Shown: one piece after another, positions 9,414 to 18,596 of the stretch
How the letters are laid out: every line of letters starts with the position of its first letter
Numbering within the stretch: position 1 is the first letter of the stretch
NCBI GenBank assembly: GCA_943787425.1
Contig: CALSMJ010000001.1
Span: 1,415,271 to 1,479,270 of the forward strand
Source: an uncultured Pseudomonadales bacterium
GTDB taxonomy: Bacteria > Pseudomonadota > Gammaproteobacteria > Pseudomonadales > Azotimanducaceae
DNA length: 64,000 bases
Direction of reading: 5' to 3'
Translations under genes and position numbers: made by a program
Notes under the pieces: generated by a model
The model's database searches: none
What the model saw: the letters and a program-made list of their open reading frames with translations, nothing else
Told to the model about the DNA's origin: nothing

Positions 9414-9437
9414 CGCTTGTGCTGGTTTGGCGTCAGG
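9409..9437 (+). terminator. hairpin overlapping the transporter stop
   Basis: CCTGACGC and GCGTCAGG form an 8-bp perfect stem with a 13-nt loop across the TGA stop. There is no T-run, so termination by it is only suggested. Confidence 0.3.
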
Positions 9438-9569
9438 ACGATCCGATCTTGGAATGAGCGAGACGCTAAGGCCTTTAACGAGACGGTAATTTTAACGTCT
9501 GCGCGCCCAGTCTTAGAAACCAATGCGCTGGCAATGATTTACCGGCGTTGACCCAGAATAAGGAGATCT

Positions 9570-9902
9570 ATGAATCAGCTTGGTGCACTATGGCCTGTTA
9601 GCGACTATACCCTTGGCGGCGGCGGTATCGGTCAAGTTTGGGGATCAACTGATCGCGCCGAGGCCGTTGCAACGGTGCAAGCGGCCGTCGATCACGGCAT
9701 AACCCTGCTGGACCTTGCGCCCCTGTACGGTCGCGGTGAAGCAGAACGCGTGGTTGGCGCGGCCTTCAACGGCAGCCTCCCCGACGGCATCCGGGTGACC
9801 TCGAAGTGTTTACTCGCAACCGACACAAACCGAGGCCATTGCAGATCGCTTAGAAAAATCCATTCTGCGCAGCTTAGACAGCCTAAGGGCCGAGCACATT
9901 GA
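9570..9902 (+). CDS. aldo/keto reductase, N-terminal part (frameshifted)
   Basis: First part of an aldo/keto reductase. LGGGGIGQVWG near 15-25 and LDLAPLYGRGEAERVVG near 47-63 contain the expected catalytic Asp and Tyr, and VTSKC near 76-80 the Lys. After about 9811 the frame departs from the family; the conserved continuation (QTEAIADRLEKSILRSLDSL, then AEHIDLFF) is found one base later up to about 9910. Removing one T from the TTT run at 9809-9811 restores it. RBS AAGGAG precedes the ATG. The rest of the gene is at 9899-10543. Confidence 0.75.
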   Translation: MNQLGALWPVSDYTLGGGGIGQVWGSTDRAEAVATVQAAVDHGITLLDLAPLYGRGEAERVVGAAFNGSLPDGIRVTSKCLLATDTNRGHCRSLRKIHSAQLRQPKGRAH

Positions 9903-10543
9903 TCTGTTCTTTTCTGCACTCCCAGATCATTTTAGATGATTACCAATTCCCTGCGCCGCTGAACGAAACCCAGCAGCAATGGTCGGTGACGCAACACTGT
10001 TTTGATGAGGCTGTAAGGCCCGCCTTTGAAGCGCTGATCCAGCGCGGTCTGATTGGTGCCTGGGGCATTACCGGTACCGGTCACCCCGATGCCATCGAAC
10101 ACATTTTGGCCAGCGACAAACCACCACAGGTGGTGCAACTGATTAGCAATTTATTAGACAGCCCAGGCGGCATCAAGCGCTATCCCGAAGCGGCTCGACA
10201 GCGAGCGCTCATAGCGCAAGCTGCAGCCAACGGCATCGGCGTCATGGGTATTCGCGCGGTTCAAGCCGGCGCACTGTGCGCCGAATTTGATCGCCCGATT
10301 GCCATGGATCATCCAGAAATGCTGGATTACGACCGGGCCGCACCCTTCCGCGCGCTTTGCCAAACCTGGGCCATGGATCCGGCCGTGGTTGCACATCGTT
10401 ATGCCCTTGCCATGCAGGGGGTGTCGACCGTTGTCCTGGGTGTTAAAAATCAACAAGAGCTCAGGGCCTGCCTCGATGGCGGCGGACCTTTATCGATGGA
10501 ACAAGTCGCGTCGATCGACGCCCTTGGCTTACAAAGGCCTTAA
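9899..10543 (+). CDS. aldo/keto reductase, C-terminal part (frameshifted)
   Basis: Second part of the same aldo/keto reductase. It resumes at LHSQIILDDYQF, after a further +1 base in the TTTT run at 9910-9913; dropping that T gives the conserved IDLFFLHSQ with the active-site His. Later family features are LIQRGLIGAWGITGTG, GVMGIRAVQAGAL and VSTVVLGVKNQQEL. Corrected for both insertions, 9570-10543 encodes one enzyme of about 323 residues that would reduce an aldehyde or ketone with NADPH. The TTG at 9899 is only the first start codon in this frame, not a real start. Confidence 0.75.
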   Translation: MICSFLHSQIILDDYQFPAPLNETQQQWSVTQHCFDEAVRPAFEALIQRGLIGAWGITGTGHPDAIEHILASDKPPQVVQLISNLLDSPGGIKRYPEAARQRALIAQAAANGIGVMGIRAVQAGALCAEFDRPIAMDHPEMLDYDRAAPFRALCQTWAMDPAVVAHRYALAMQGVSTVVLGVKNQQELRACLDGGGPLSMEQVASIDALGLQRP

Positions 10544-10799
10544 CGCGTCCTGATGCGCTCGCCGCCCCGGATTGCCTGACAGCTCGGGGCGTGCATCGGC
10601 TAAGCTGACGGTTTGAGGCGATGTGTAAGCTCTTCTCAAGGGACTTTGGACGTTATACTGCCCTTTCAATTTCATGACCTTTTGACTCTCAGGATATGCT
10701 ATGACCCGCCTTGTAAACCTCGCCCAGATCGGGTGTTTTAGTCGCTCTTCAGCCTGAGCACTCATCTCGGGCTGCGCGACCAGCCCAGCACCTGCACCC

Positions 10800-11123
10800 T
10801 TGACCGACACAACCGCAACCGATGTGGTTGTCAAAAGTCCCAACGATCAAAGGGAATACGCCCACGTCACCCTCGACAACGGCATGCGCGTCCTGCTCAT
10901 CTCCGATCCTGATGCGGATAAATCAGCGGCAGCGTTAGTTGCCTTTCGAGGCAACTTCCACGATCCGAAGGATCGACCTGGGCTGGCACACTTTTTAGAG
11001 CACATGTTATTCATTGGGACGGAGAAATACCCTGAACCCGATGGCTACTTTGCGTTTGTTCAAAAAACATGGTGGCGGCTCGAATGCTTATACCGCGCCA
11101 GACCACACCAATTACTTTTTTGA
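10800..11123 (+). CDS. M16 insulinase-like protease, N-terminal part (frameshifted)
   Basis: Start of a pitrilysin/insulinase metallopeptidase. It holds the inverted zinc motif HFLEH (about 64-68) followed by MLFIGTEKYPEPDGYFAF. After the A6 run at 11062-11067 the frame is lost; five As would give FVQKHGGGSNAYT, the conserved continuation found in the next frame. Upstream in the same frame, codons from 10758 encode ALISGC, a good lipobox, then a Pro/Ala linker, but a TGA at 10755 separates it from an in-frame ATG at 10701 preceded by AGGA. The mature protein is therefore probably a lipoprotein whose signal-peptide region is also damaged in this sequence. Confidence 0.8.
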   Translation: MTDTTATDVVVKSPNDQREYAHVTLDNGMRVLLISDPDADKSAAALVAFRGNFHDPKDRPGLAHFLEHMLFIGTEKYPEPDGYFAFVQKTWWRLECLYRARPHQLLF

Positions 11124-13503
11124 TATCCAGCCGGAGTATTTCGTCGAAGGCTTAGACCGCTTCGCACAGTTTTTTATCTCGCCGTTACTCGACAAAGCCT
11201 ATGTCGACCGAGAAAAAAATGCGGTGCACTCAGAGTACCAGATGCAAATCAAAGAAGATGGCTGGCGCGGCTTTATGGTTCAGAAGGTTGCGATGAACCC
11301 TGAGCACCCAATCTCAAAATTCAGTATCGGCACACTCGATACACTCGACGGCGACGCCTACAGCGCATTGATCACATTTTTTGAGGGCCATTACTCCGCC
11401 AATCAGATGGGCGCGGTGATTCTGCACAACGAGTCCATCGCAACGCTTAAGCCCTGGGTCACCGAACTCCTCGGTCAAGTGCCTAACAGAAATTTACCCA
11501 GCCTGGACCTAACAACCCCCTTAACCGCACCAGGGCAATTGCCAGCAACCCTGCGACATCAAACCTTAAAGTCAGATCGATCAGTCTCTTATGCTTTTCC
11601 GATTCCAGCCATTGACCCTTATTACCAAACAAAGCCGACCGGCTATATCGGATCCCTCATCGGGCATGAGGGACAAGGCAGCCTGCATCAGTTGCTGACT
11701 CAAAAAGGTTGGATTACCGGTCTGGGCGCCGGTAGTCAAAACATTGATCAAGCTAACGCCATCTTTGAGATCACCGTACAACTGACCGAAGCCGGGATGG
11801 GTGCCGTGCCCGCCATCACCGATCTCGTTTTCGACTACATTAATTTATTACGCACCGAGAAAGCCCAAGCATGGCTATATCGAGAGGCCGCAACCGTTGC
11901 GACCTTGGGGTTTCGGTTTCGGGAGCAGATCCCTTCCATTGCCGCAGTCCAAAGCCTCGCCCCCAACCTCATGAAGTTTCCCGCAAAGGATCTTTTGATC
12001 GCGCCTTACTTACTCGAAAACTTTGATGCTGACCTGATCGACGATTACTTGGGCTATCTGCGCCCAGACAATGTCCTGGTAACCGTTGCAGGCCCTGAGG
12101 TTGAGGGTGACAAAACAGAGCAATGGTTTAATGTTGCCTACTCTTTGGACAATGGTATTGAGCGCCGCGATGCCGAATCCAGCGCCCTGACGCTGCCGGC
12201 GCCAAACCCCTTCCTACCCGAAGATTTAACCTTAATTGAATCGGCTAGCAATGCACCCGAGGCCCTGCCGAGTGCGAGCCCAATGACGTTTTACCTTGCC
12301 GCTGACACTGAGTTCGGTGTGCCTCGGGCCATGCTCCACGTCAGCCTAAGACGACCCGATGGCCTGATCTCAGTTGCTGATAGTGTGCGCGCACGCTTAT
12401 ACCGAAACTTAGTTGAAGATGATCTCAATGCCTTATCCTATCCCGCACTTCTGGCTGGCGTGAGTTATGGGATCTCGACACCAGACCGCGGCTTTCGGAT
12501 CAGCCTCGGCGGCTACCAGGATAAACAAAGCGAACTGCTGCAGGTGGTCTTAGACCGATTAACCAGCCTTACAATTAACCCAGAGCGGTTTCTTGTTTTA
12601 AAAACCGAACTCGAAAACAGTTTGCAAGACTCCTTTAAAAACAGACCTTTTCAGCAAGGTTTTGATCGCTTAAGACAAAACATTTTGTCCTCGAACTGGC
12701 CCGCGGCAGATCAATTGGCTGAATTGGCGACGGTGACACCTGAAGATCTGAGCCTTTGGCGAGACGCTTATTTTGAGCAGGTTGGTGTTGAAGCACTGGC
12801 GGTTGGCAACCTAGACAGGGCGGCCGCGCAGCGGATCCAAGCCCAATTGACCAATAGCTTAGTGATTACACCAACCGCTGCCGCAGCCCCGACCGTAACC
12901 CAAATTGACGGGCCAATCACTGACGTCATGGCCATTGACCATAACGATGCATCCCTCGTGTTGTATCTTCAGAACAATAATGATGCCCTACTCGAGACGG
13001 CCAAAAGCAACCTCTTAGCGCACATCATCGCGCCGGAATATTTCTCTTCTTTGCGCACAGAGCAACAACTCGGTTACGTGGTGTCCGCATTTAGTCCAGA
13101 ATTTGAGCAGCAGGGCGGCCTAGGCTTTGTCATTCAATCGCCTTCAGCGCCAGCTGATGCCTTGCATCAAAAAACCCTCGAATTTCTTGAGGGCGAAGTC
13201 ACCCGACTGGCTGATATGAGCCCTGAAGACTATGCACAGAATCAGCAAGGCTTGATCGCGCAGGTGCTCGAGAAAGATAAAAATCTCGGCGAGCGCGCTT
13301 GGCGGTATTGGTCTGATTTAGATGAGGGTTATCAGAACTTCGATGGCAACCAACAATTGGCGGAGGCCATCTCAAGCATCGATCATGAAAGCTTAAAAGC
13401 GTATCTCGATGACATGCTTAAGAAAGCCAAAAACCAGTATTTACTGATCCTCAGTGAGGGGCGATTTAAAGAGCCTGCTACCACATCGGACGAGGCCTCC
13501 TAG
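11014..13503 (+). CDS. M16 insulinase-like protease, main part (frameshifted)
   Basis: Remainder (about 815 true residues, from roughly 11060) of an M16 protease of the insulysin/protease III type. It begins with KHGGGSNAYTAPDHTNYFF and carries the third zinc ligand Glu in NAVHSEYQMQ near 65-74; the middle and C-terminal M16 domains follow, including RTEQQLGYVVSAFSP. With the 5' part the enzyme is about 900 residues, the usual size, and would degrade peptides in the periplasm. The zinc motif lies in the other fragment, so this part alone would be inactive. A strong hairpin follows at 13531-13558. Confidence 0.88.
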   Translation: MGRRNTLNPMATLRLFKKHGGGSNAYTAPDHTNYFFDIQPEYFVEGLDRFAQFFISPLLDKAYVDREKNAVHSEYQMQIKEDGWRGFMVQKVAMNPEHPISKFSIGTLDTLDGDAYSALITFFEGHYSANQMGAVILHNESIATLKPWVTELLGQVPNRNLPSLDLTTPLTAPGQLPATLRHQTLKSDRSVSYAFPIPAIDPYYQTKPTGYIGSLIGHEGQGSLHQLLTQKGWITGLGAGSQNIDQANAIFEITVQLTEAGMGAVPAITDLVFDYINLLRTEKAQAWLYREAATVATLGFRFREQIPSIAAVQSLAPNLMKFPAKDLLIAPYLLENFDADLIDDYLGYLRPDNVLVTVAGPEVEGDKTEQWFNVAYSLDNGIERRDAESSALTLPAPNPFLPEDLTLIESASNAPEALPSASPMTFYLAADTEFGVPRAMLHVSLRRPDGLISVADSVRARLYRNLVEDDLNALSYPALLAGVSYGISTPDRGFRISLGGYQDKQSELLQVVLDRLTSLTINPERFLVLKTELENSLQDSFKNRPFQQGFDRLRQNILSSNWPAADQLAELATVTPEDLSLWRDAYFEQVGVEALAVGNLDRAAAQRIQAQLTNSLVITPTAAAAPTVTQIDGPITDVMAIDHNDASLVLYLQNNNDALLETAKSNLLAHIIAPEYFSSLRTEQQLGYVVSAFSPEFEQQGGLGFVIQSPSAPADALHQKTLEFLEGEVTRLADMSPEDYAQNQQGLIAQVLEKDKNLGERAWRYWSDLDEGYQNFDGNQQLAEAISSIDHESLKAYLDDMLKKAKNQYLLILSEGRFKEPATTSDEAS

Positions 13504-13530
13504 TCGAGCCCTCCTAGCAACCCAGGATCA

Positions 13531-13558
13531 CGGCAGCGAATCACACCATTCGCTGCCG
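13531..13558. terminator. 11-bp hairpin between convergent genes
   Basis: CGGCAGCGAAT and ATTCGCTGCCG form a perfect stem with a 6-nt loop, 28 bp after the protease stop and before the convergent oxidoreductase at 13686. There is no long T-run, but position and stability fit a terminator. Confidence 0.55.
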
Positions 13559-13685
13559 GCTACTGCGAGCCAAAAGCGCAAGCCGCGCAACCCACCGCAT
13601 CACGGCCAACCGCTCATTGATGCCCAAACCGCCGATCGACGGCAGCCGTCGTGAGACTACTTTCGCTGCACTATGACCTAGCGCA

Positions 13686-14678
13686 TCACAGCTTTAGCAG
13701 CTGTTTGCCGAAGTTGGCGCCGTCAAACACCCGTTTCAGGGTCGCCGGTATCTGCTCGAAACCAGACTGCACATCTTCTTTATAGAGCAGCTGGCCTTGC
13801 TGCAACCAGTCGGCTAAGCGGGCTCGAGCTGCTGGAAACTCACTCGCATAATCGGTCACCAAAAAGCCAGACATGGTTGAGCGCTTGAAAACCAAGTTAA
13901 AGTAATTTGCCGGCCCAGCCGGCAGAACCGCCTGTTCATAACGCGAGATACCGCCGCAAATTACCACCCGCGCGTTGAGCGCAATACAGGCCAAGGCATC
14001 GTTCAAAATCGTGCCGCCAACATTGTCGAAAAACACATTCACGCCAGCCGGACAGGCCGCCCGAATTGCGGCTTTGACGCGGTCATTCTTGTAGTCAATC
14101 GCCTCATCAAACCCCAATTCATTGACCAGCCAAGCACATTTTTCTGCGCCGCCCGCAATGCCTACCACCCGACAGCCGGCAAGCTTCGCCAATTGGCCAA
14201 CGATCGAACCCGTGGCGCCAGCAGCACCCGACACTAAAACCGTATCACCCGGCACCGGCCGGCCAACTCGAAACAAGCCAAAATAAGCCGTCAGACCCGT
14301 GCCGCCGAGGGGACCCAAGTGCGCGCCCAACGGCGCATCCCCCGTTATCACCTCCAGCTTCTCAGCCGCCATCACCGCATAGCGCTGCCAACCGAGGCTG
14401 CCCATCACTTTGGTGCCAATCGGTAATCGATCGACGTTGGACTCAATGACCTCGCCTACGCCAGTTGCGTTCATCACCTGCCCAAATTCCGTTTCCGCAG
14501 CATAGCCGACGTTTTCCATTTGGCCCTTCTGAGAAGGGTCAAAGCTCAGCATCTCGACTTTCACCAGCACCTCCCCTTCGGTCAACGCCGGCAATAACAT
14601 GGTATGCCGTTTAAAGTCCGATGCTTCTAAGGCCCGTCCTTTTGGACTACCGTTGATTAACCACTGATCGTTTTCCAC
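13686..14678 (-). CDS. zinc-independent NADP-dependent oxidoreductase (MDR family)
   Basis: Medium-chain dehydrogenase/reductase of about 330 residues, similar to curcumin reductase, prostaglandin reductase and 2-alkenal reductase, which reduce activated C=C bonds with NADPH. The nucleotide-binding loop is SGAAGATGS near 150-158, with GVNVFFDNVGG near 213-223; there are no zinc-binding Cys. I chose the GTG at 14678, five bases after AAGGAG, over the GTG at 14684 that overlaps the ribosome site. A paralogue lies at 59342-60343. Substrate unknown. Confidence 0.85.
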   Translation of the reverse strand: MENDQWLINGSPKGRALEASDFKRHTMLLPALTEGEVLVKVEMLSFDPSQKGQMENVGYAAETEFGQVMNATGVGEVIESNVDRLPIGTKVMGSLGWQRYAVMAAEKLEVITGDAPLGAHLGPLGGTGLTAYFGLFRVGRPVPGDTVLVSGAAGATGSIVGQLAKLAGCRVVGIAGGAEKCAWLVNELGFDEAIDYKNDRVKAAIRAACPAGVNVFFDNVGGTILNDALACIALNARVVICGGISRYEQAVLPAGPANYFNLVFKRSTMSGFLVTDYASEFPAARARLADWLQQGQLLYKEDVQSGFEQIPATLKRVFDGANFGKQLLKL

Positions 14679-14765
14679 ACGCACTCCTTAATTGTTAGGT
14701 CATCGCGATTGACTCGCGAGTTCGCTCAACGACCATCACCCACTAGCCGAAAAGCGCATAACACC

Positions 14766-16220
14766 TTATTGAATCAGATCGCCAACACGAATAATTTTTA
14801 GAGTATTCGTGCCACCATGAACATTCACGAAATCGCCCTTTGTCATAATCACCAAATCACCCGGCTCAAGATGCGCGATTTTTCGAACGGTCTCAACCGC
14901 AAAGTGATTGATCATCGAAGGCTTCATAGCCGACGCTTGAAAATAGACCGGAATCACGCCCTTATAAAGCGCCGTGATGGCGCTTGTCCCCACTTGTTCT
15001 GCTAGCGCAAAAATCGGCAAGGACGATTGCATACGCGACATCCAGCGTGGGGTTTTGCCGGTTTCTGTTAAGCAAATAACCGCTTTTATGCCCGCCAGCT
15101 GGTTTGCGGCGTACATGGCTGACAGGGCAACGGCCTGATCAATCTCGCCAAAAAGGGGCGTTGACTGGTGCTGGGCACGCTCGAGGGTCGGATGTTGCTC
15201 GGCACCCACGATCACCCGCGCCATCGCTCGAACCGTTTCAACCGGATAGCGGCCGACCGCCGTTTCCGCTGACAGCATCACCGCGTCAGTGCCATCCAAA
15301 ACCGCATTGGCAACATCAAACACCTCCGCTCGGGTTGGGGTCGGCGCATCTATCATCGATTCCATCATTTGGGTTGCGGTGATGGTCACCTTGTTGGCAG
15401 AAATGGCGCGACTGATGAGCTCTTTCTGAACGGCAATCAGATTCTCATCCCCAATTTCAACCCCCAAATCGCCGCGCGCAACCATGATGCCATCGGCTGC
15501 GGCAATGATTTCGGAAAGCCAAGGCGCGGCAATTGCCTCGGCACGCTCCATCTTGGCAATGATGTGCGCCTGACTGCCGGCACTTGTTAAATGCTGGCGA
15601 GCCAAGTGAACGTCTTCCGCTGATTTCACGAAAGACACCGCGAGGTAATCCGTTTTAAGTTCTGCAGCAACTTTTAGGTCCGAAAAATCTTTTTCGGTGA
15701 GCGCCGGTGCGGATAAGCCCCCACCAAACTTATTGACGCCTTTGAGGCCTGAAATAATACCGCCGCGACGGACAATACAGTCTGCACAGTTGGCATCAAG
15801 GCTTTGTACTTCAAGCTCAAGGCGACCATCATCGATGAGCAATCGATCTTTTGGCGCAAGATCGGTCAGTACCCACGCTTGTAAATAGACCCCCTTGTTC
15901 GATCCCGCCATCGGGTCAATCAACGTTGATAACGCAAACCGGTCACCCACCTGCAACCGCGGTTTTTGGTTACCTGCAAACTCACCGATTCTGATTTTCG
16001 GTCCCTGCAGATCGCATAAGACAGCAACTGGCAAATCTAAGCGCTGGCTGATCGCGCGCACATGACCCGCTGTCACAACGTGATGCTCGGCGAGACCATG
16101 AGAGAAGTTCAGCCGAAACACATTAACGCCGGCTTGGATTAACGCCTCAATCGTATCCGGGCTATCACTGCCGGGTCCCAAAGTTGCGACAATCTTTGTT
16201 CGACGCCATACATCACTCAC
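14766..16220 (-). CDS. pyk: pyruvate kinase
   Basis: Glycolytic pyruvate kinase (484 residues), converting phosphoenolpyruvate and ADP to pyruvate and ATP in the cytosol. Seen are RRTKIVATLGPGS near 6-18, VFRLNFSHG near 34-42, the active-site region IIAKMERAEAI near 220-230 with the catalytic Lys, the MVARGDLGVEIG block, and ATQMMESM with APTPTRAEVFDVANAV. The start is GTG at 16220 with AAGGAAGG upstream. It stands alone, downstream of a 351-bp gap. Confidence 0.95.
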   Translation of the reverse strand: MSDVWRRTKIVATLGPGSDSPDTIEALIQAGVNVFRLNFSHGLAEHHVVTAGHVRAISQRLDLPVAVLCDLQGPKIRIGEFAGNQKPRLQVGDRFALSTLIDPMAGSNKGVYLQAWVLTDLAPKDRLLIDDGRLELEVQSLDANCADCIVRRGGIISGLKGVNKFGGGLSAPALTEKDFSDLKVAAELKTDYLAVSFVKSAEDVHLARQHLTSAGSQAHIIAKMERAEAIAAPWLSEIIAAADGIMVARGDLGVEIGDENLIAVQKELISRAISANKVTITATQMMESMIDAPTPTRAEVFDVANAVLDGTDAVMLSAETAVGRYPVETVRAMARVIVGAEQHPTLERAQHQSTPLFGEIDQAVALSAMYAANQLAGIKAVICLTETGKTPRWMSRMQSSLPIFALAEQVGTSAITALYKGVIPVYFQASAMKPSMINHFAVETVRKIAHLEPGDLVIMTKGDFVNVHGGTNTLKIIRVGDLIQ

Positions 16221-16571
16221 AGGTAGCCTTCCTTACTTTGCGCACGCTCACCGGATGAGGTGCGATGATTTAACGCAAACCGCTTGGCTAAAATCACCCA
16301 AAATCCGAGCTTCGAGTCAGACGACTCGGACAAGACCTTACGACTGCTTGGACAAGACCCTACGACTACTCGATCCCGCCTGACACTTAACGCATTCATC
16401 ATCAATCGAAAATTAGACAATAACCCCTATTCTTGACTTACAAAGCCTAGCAACTTTGGGCTCATACCAGACTGAAGCGTCTCATTTTCGACGGAAAATC
16501 CCAGGCTGCCCGTGTACCTTACTTTTTGAGTCAAGCAACGTCACAAAGCTTCGCCATTTCAAGTCAGCTTG
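16221..16571. other. intergenic region upstream of pyruvate kinase, 351 bp
   Basis: Contains the probable pyk promoter and a 22-bp imperfect tandem repeat at 16328-16371. The short open frame on the minus strand (to 16420) has no recognisable product. Confidence 0.45.
16328..16371. repeat. 22-bp imperfect tandem repeat
   Basis: Two adjacent copies of GGACAAGACC(T/C)TACGACT followed by five more bases, differing at three positions, at 16328-16349 and 16350-16371, about 110 bp upstream of pyk. Confidence 0.8.
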
Positions 16572-18374
16572 CTAATGCCCGGTGCGAACTTCAGGAAGCT
16601 GTGGTTGGTTAAACTGTAGTTTAACCATTTCACGGTAGATTGGCTCATGTTCCATCAGCCATTGGTGCTGGCCAATATTGATTACCTGCCCTTCAACCAT
16701 GACCAGTATTCGGTCTGCGTTCATAACGGTTGCAAGGCGATGCGCAATGACCAAGGTCGTACGCTGATGACGGAGCTGATCGAGCGCTGCTTGAACCAGT
16801 CGCTCGCTTTCAGCATCGAGGGCATTGGTCGCCTCATCCAAAAGCAAAATAGTTGGATTCTTCAGCACTGCTCTGGCAATCGCAATGCGTTGCCGCTGAC
16901 CGCCAGATAGCCGCGCCCCCTTTTCGCCAAGATCGGTGTCGTAGCCGTCCGGTAGGGCGGCTAAAAATTCGTGCGCATGCGCGACCTTTGCCGCTTGCAT
17001 AACCGCCGCATCGGTGGCGTCTGGCGCGCCAAAGCGAATATTGTCTTTGGCGCTAACACCAAAAATAACGGTCTCCTGCGGAACTATGCCAATAAATCGC
17101 CGAAGCCGCTCGAGGGATAACTGCTGCAGGTCAATACCATCAATTTCGATCCGACCGGATTGAGGGTCATACATCCGCAGTAACAACTGAAACAGCGTCG
17201 ACTTGCCCGCGCCCGATGGCCCAACCACCGCGATCTGCTCACCCGGCTCAATGGTCAAACTTAAGTTCTTTATCGCGGGTGACTCGGGTCTTGATGGGTA
17301 GCTAAAACGCACCGCTGCCAGCACTAATCGTCCCGGACTTTTCTCAACCAGCGTTTCCGGCACTGCCGGGCTGACCACTTCCGGACGCAACAGCAAGAGC
17401 TGACCCAAACGCTCCATCGCGCCCGCAGCCCGCTGAAGCTCGCCCCAAAACTCGATGAGTGCACCGCCCGACGCGCCAATCAGAACGGCATAGATCACAA
17501 ACTGACCCAGCTCCCCACCCGTAATCTCTTGCGCCAAAACCGCCCGCGCGCCCATCCAAAGCACCACAATAAAAGCACCAAAAAGGCCTGTCATGGCAAC
17601 CGTTGTCAATAACGCCCGGGCTTTGATTCTTGCGACAGCCGTCGTGAAACTGCTCTCAACGGCTGCTTCAAACCTTGCAGCCTCGACCGGCTCAGCGGTA
17701 AACATTTGAACCGTCTGCACCGCATTGAGCATCTCACCCGCTTGCCCGCTCGCATCGGCTATGCGGTCTTGTGAGTCTCGAGACAACCGCCGAACCCAAC
17801 GGCCAATGATCATGACCGGCGCGATGACCGCCGGTAATAAAACGAGCAACATGAGCGTCAGTTTTAAATTGGTAAATCCCAATAGCACCAAGGCACCCAA
17901 AAACTGAATGCTGGACCTTAAAACAATCGATAACCCGACGCCTGAGATGGATTGGATTAGGGTTGTGTCGGTTGTCAATCGAGAGAGCACCTCCCCGACC
18001 TTCGTGGACTCGAAGAACTTCATATCCATAGACAGAACTTGACTAAAGACCTGATTGCGAAGGTCTGCAACCACCCGCTCGCCGAGCCAATTGACAAAAT
18101 AGGCGCGGGCCGCGCCAAACACGCCAATTAATACAGCAAATCCCATCAGCACAAAAAAGTATTGGTCAATCTGCGAGGCGGCTTCCGATGAAAAGCCATG
18201 ATCAATCACGTCCCGGACCGCCATCGGCATCAGCAGAACCGCCGCGGAGGACAATAGTAGCGCCGCGAGCGCCAGGACCAACGTGCGCCAATAGGGTTTT
18301 ATAAAGGGCACGAGCATTAGCAGCGGTCGCATGGACTTGCTGATGGGGCGGTCTTCTAACGCTGCGTCGGTCAT
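16572..18374 (-). CDS. ABC exporter, fused permease and ATPase (MsbA-like)
   Basis: Half-transporter of about 600 residues: an N-terminal six-helix exporter domain, then one ATPase domain. ATPase signatures are GPSGAGKST (Walker A, about 389-397), LSGGQRQRIAIARA (signature) and ILLLDEATNALDAES (Walker B). It should work as an inner-membrane homodimer exporting a lipid or hydrophobic compound. The ATG at 18374 is preceded by AGGA; the frame extends to 18431, but the added segment is not family-like. It matches the MsbA-related class seen in proteobacteria, not the lipid A flippase in particular. Confidence 0.88.
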   Translation of the reverse strand: MTDAALEDRPISKSMRPLLMLVPFIKPYWRTLVLALAALLLSSAAVLLMPMAVRDVIDHGFSSEAASQIDQYFFVLMGFAVLIGVFGAARAYFVNWLGERVVADLRNQVFSQVLSMDMKFFESTKVGEVLSRLTTDTTLIQSISGVGLSIVLRSSIQFLGALVLLGFTNLKLTLMLLVLLPAVIAPVMIIGRWVRRLSRDSQDRIADASGQAGEMLNAVQTVQMFTAEPVEAARFEAAVESSFTTAVARIKARALLTTVAMTGLFGAFIVVLWMGARAVLAQEITGGELGQFVIYAVLIGASGGALIEFWGELQRAAGAMERLGQLLLLRPEVVSPAVPETLVEKSPGRLVLAAVRFSYPSRPESPAIKNLSLTIEPGEQIAVVGPSGAGKSTLFQLLLRMYDPQSGRIEIDGIDLQQLSLERLRRFIGIVPQETVIFGVSAKDNIRFGAPDATDAAVMQAAKVAHAHEFLAALPDGYDTDLGEKGARLSGGQRQRIAIARAVLKNPTILLLDEATNALDAESERLVQAALDQLRHQRTTLVIAHRLATVMNADRILVMVEGQVINIGQHQWLMEHEPIYREMVKLQFNQPQLPEVRTGH

Positions 18375-18596
18375 AGGATTCCTAATCGCAACCGGCATCG
18401 ATTGCAGATTGCGTTGCGCATTAGACCACATCCAACAAATCCAGCGAACAGCTGAGGCTTTGGGCGACCGAAAGATTGCGCGATCTCGCTCTGAAAAGCA
18501 TCCTGCCAGGGATTCAATTGAGAAACCGCGGCGACTTTTCGATCGGCCTTGGCGTATCGATGCGCAAGCCGCTCAGGACATGGCGGTCGAGGCAGG

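Noticed and set aside
10755-10757. TGA in the M16 protease leader as a second selenocysteine codon
   Set aside because: It lies in a signal-peptide region, with no Cys/Sec site in the family and no hairpin downstream.
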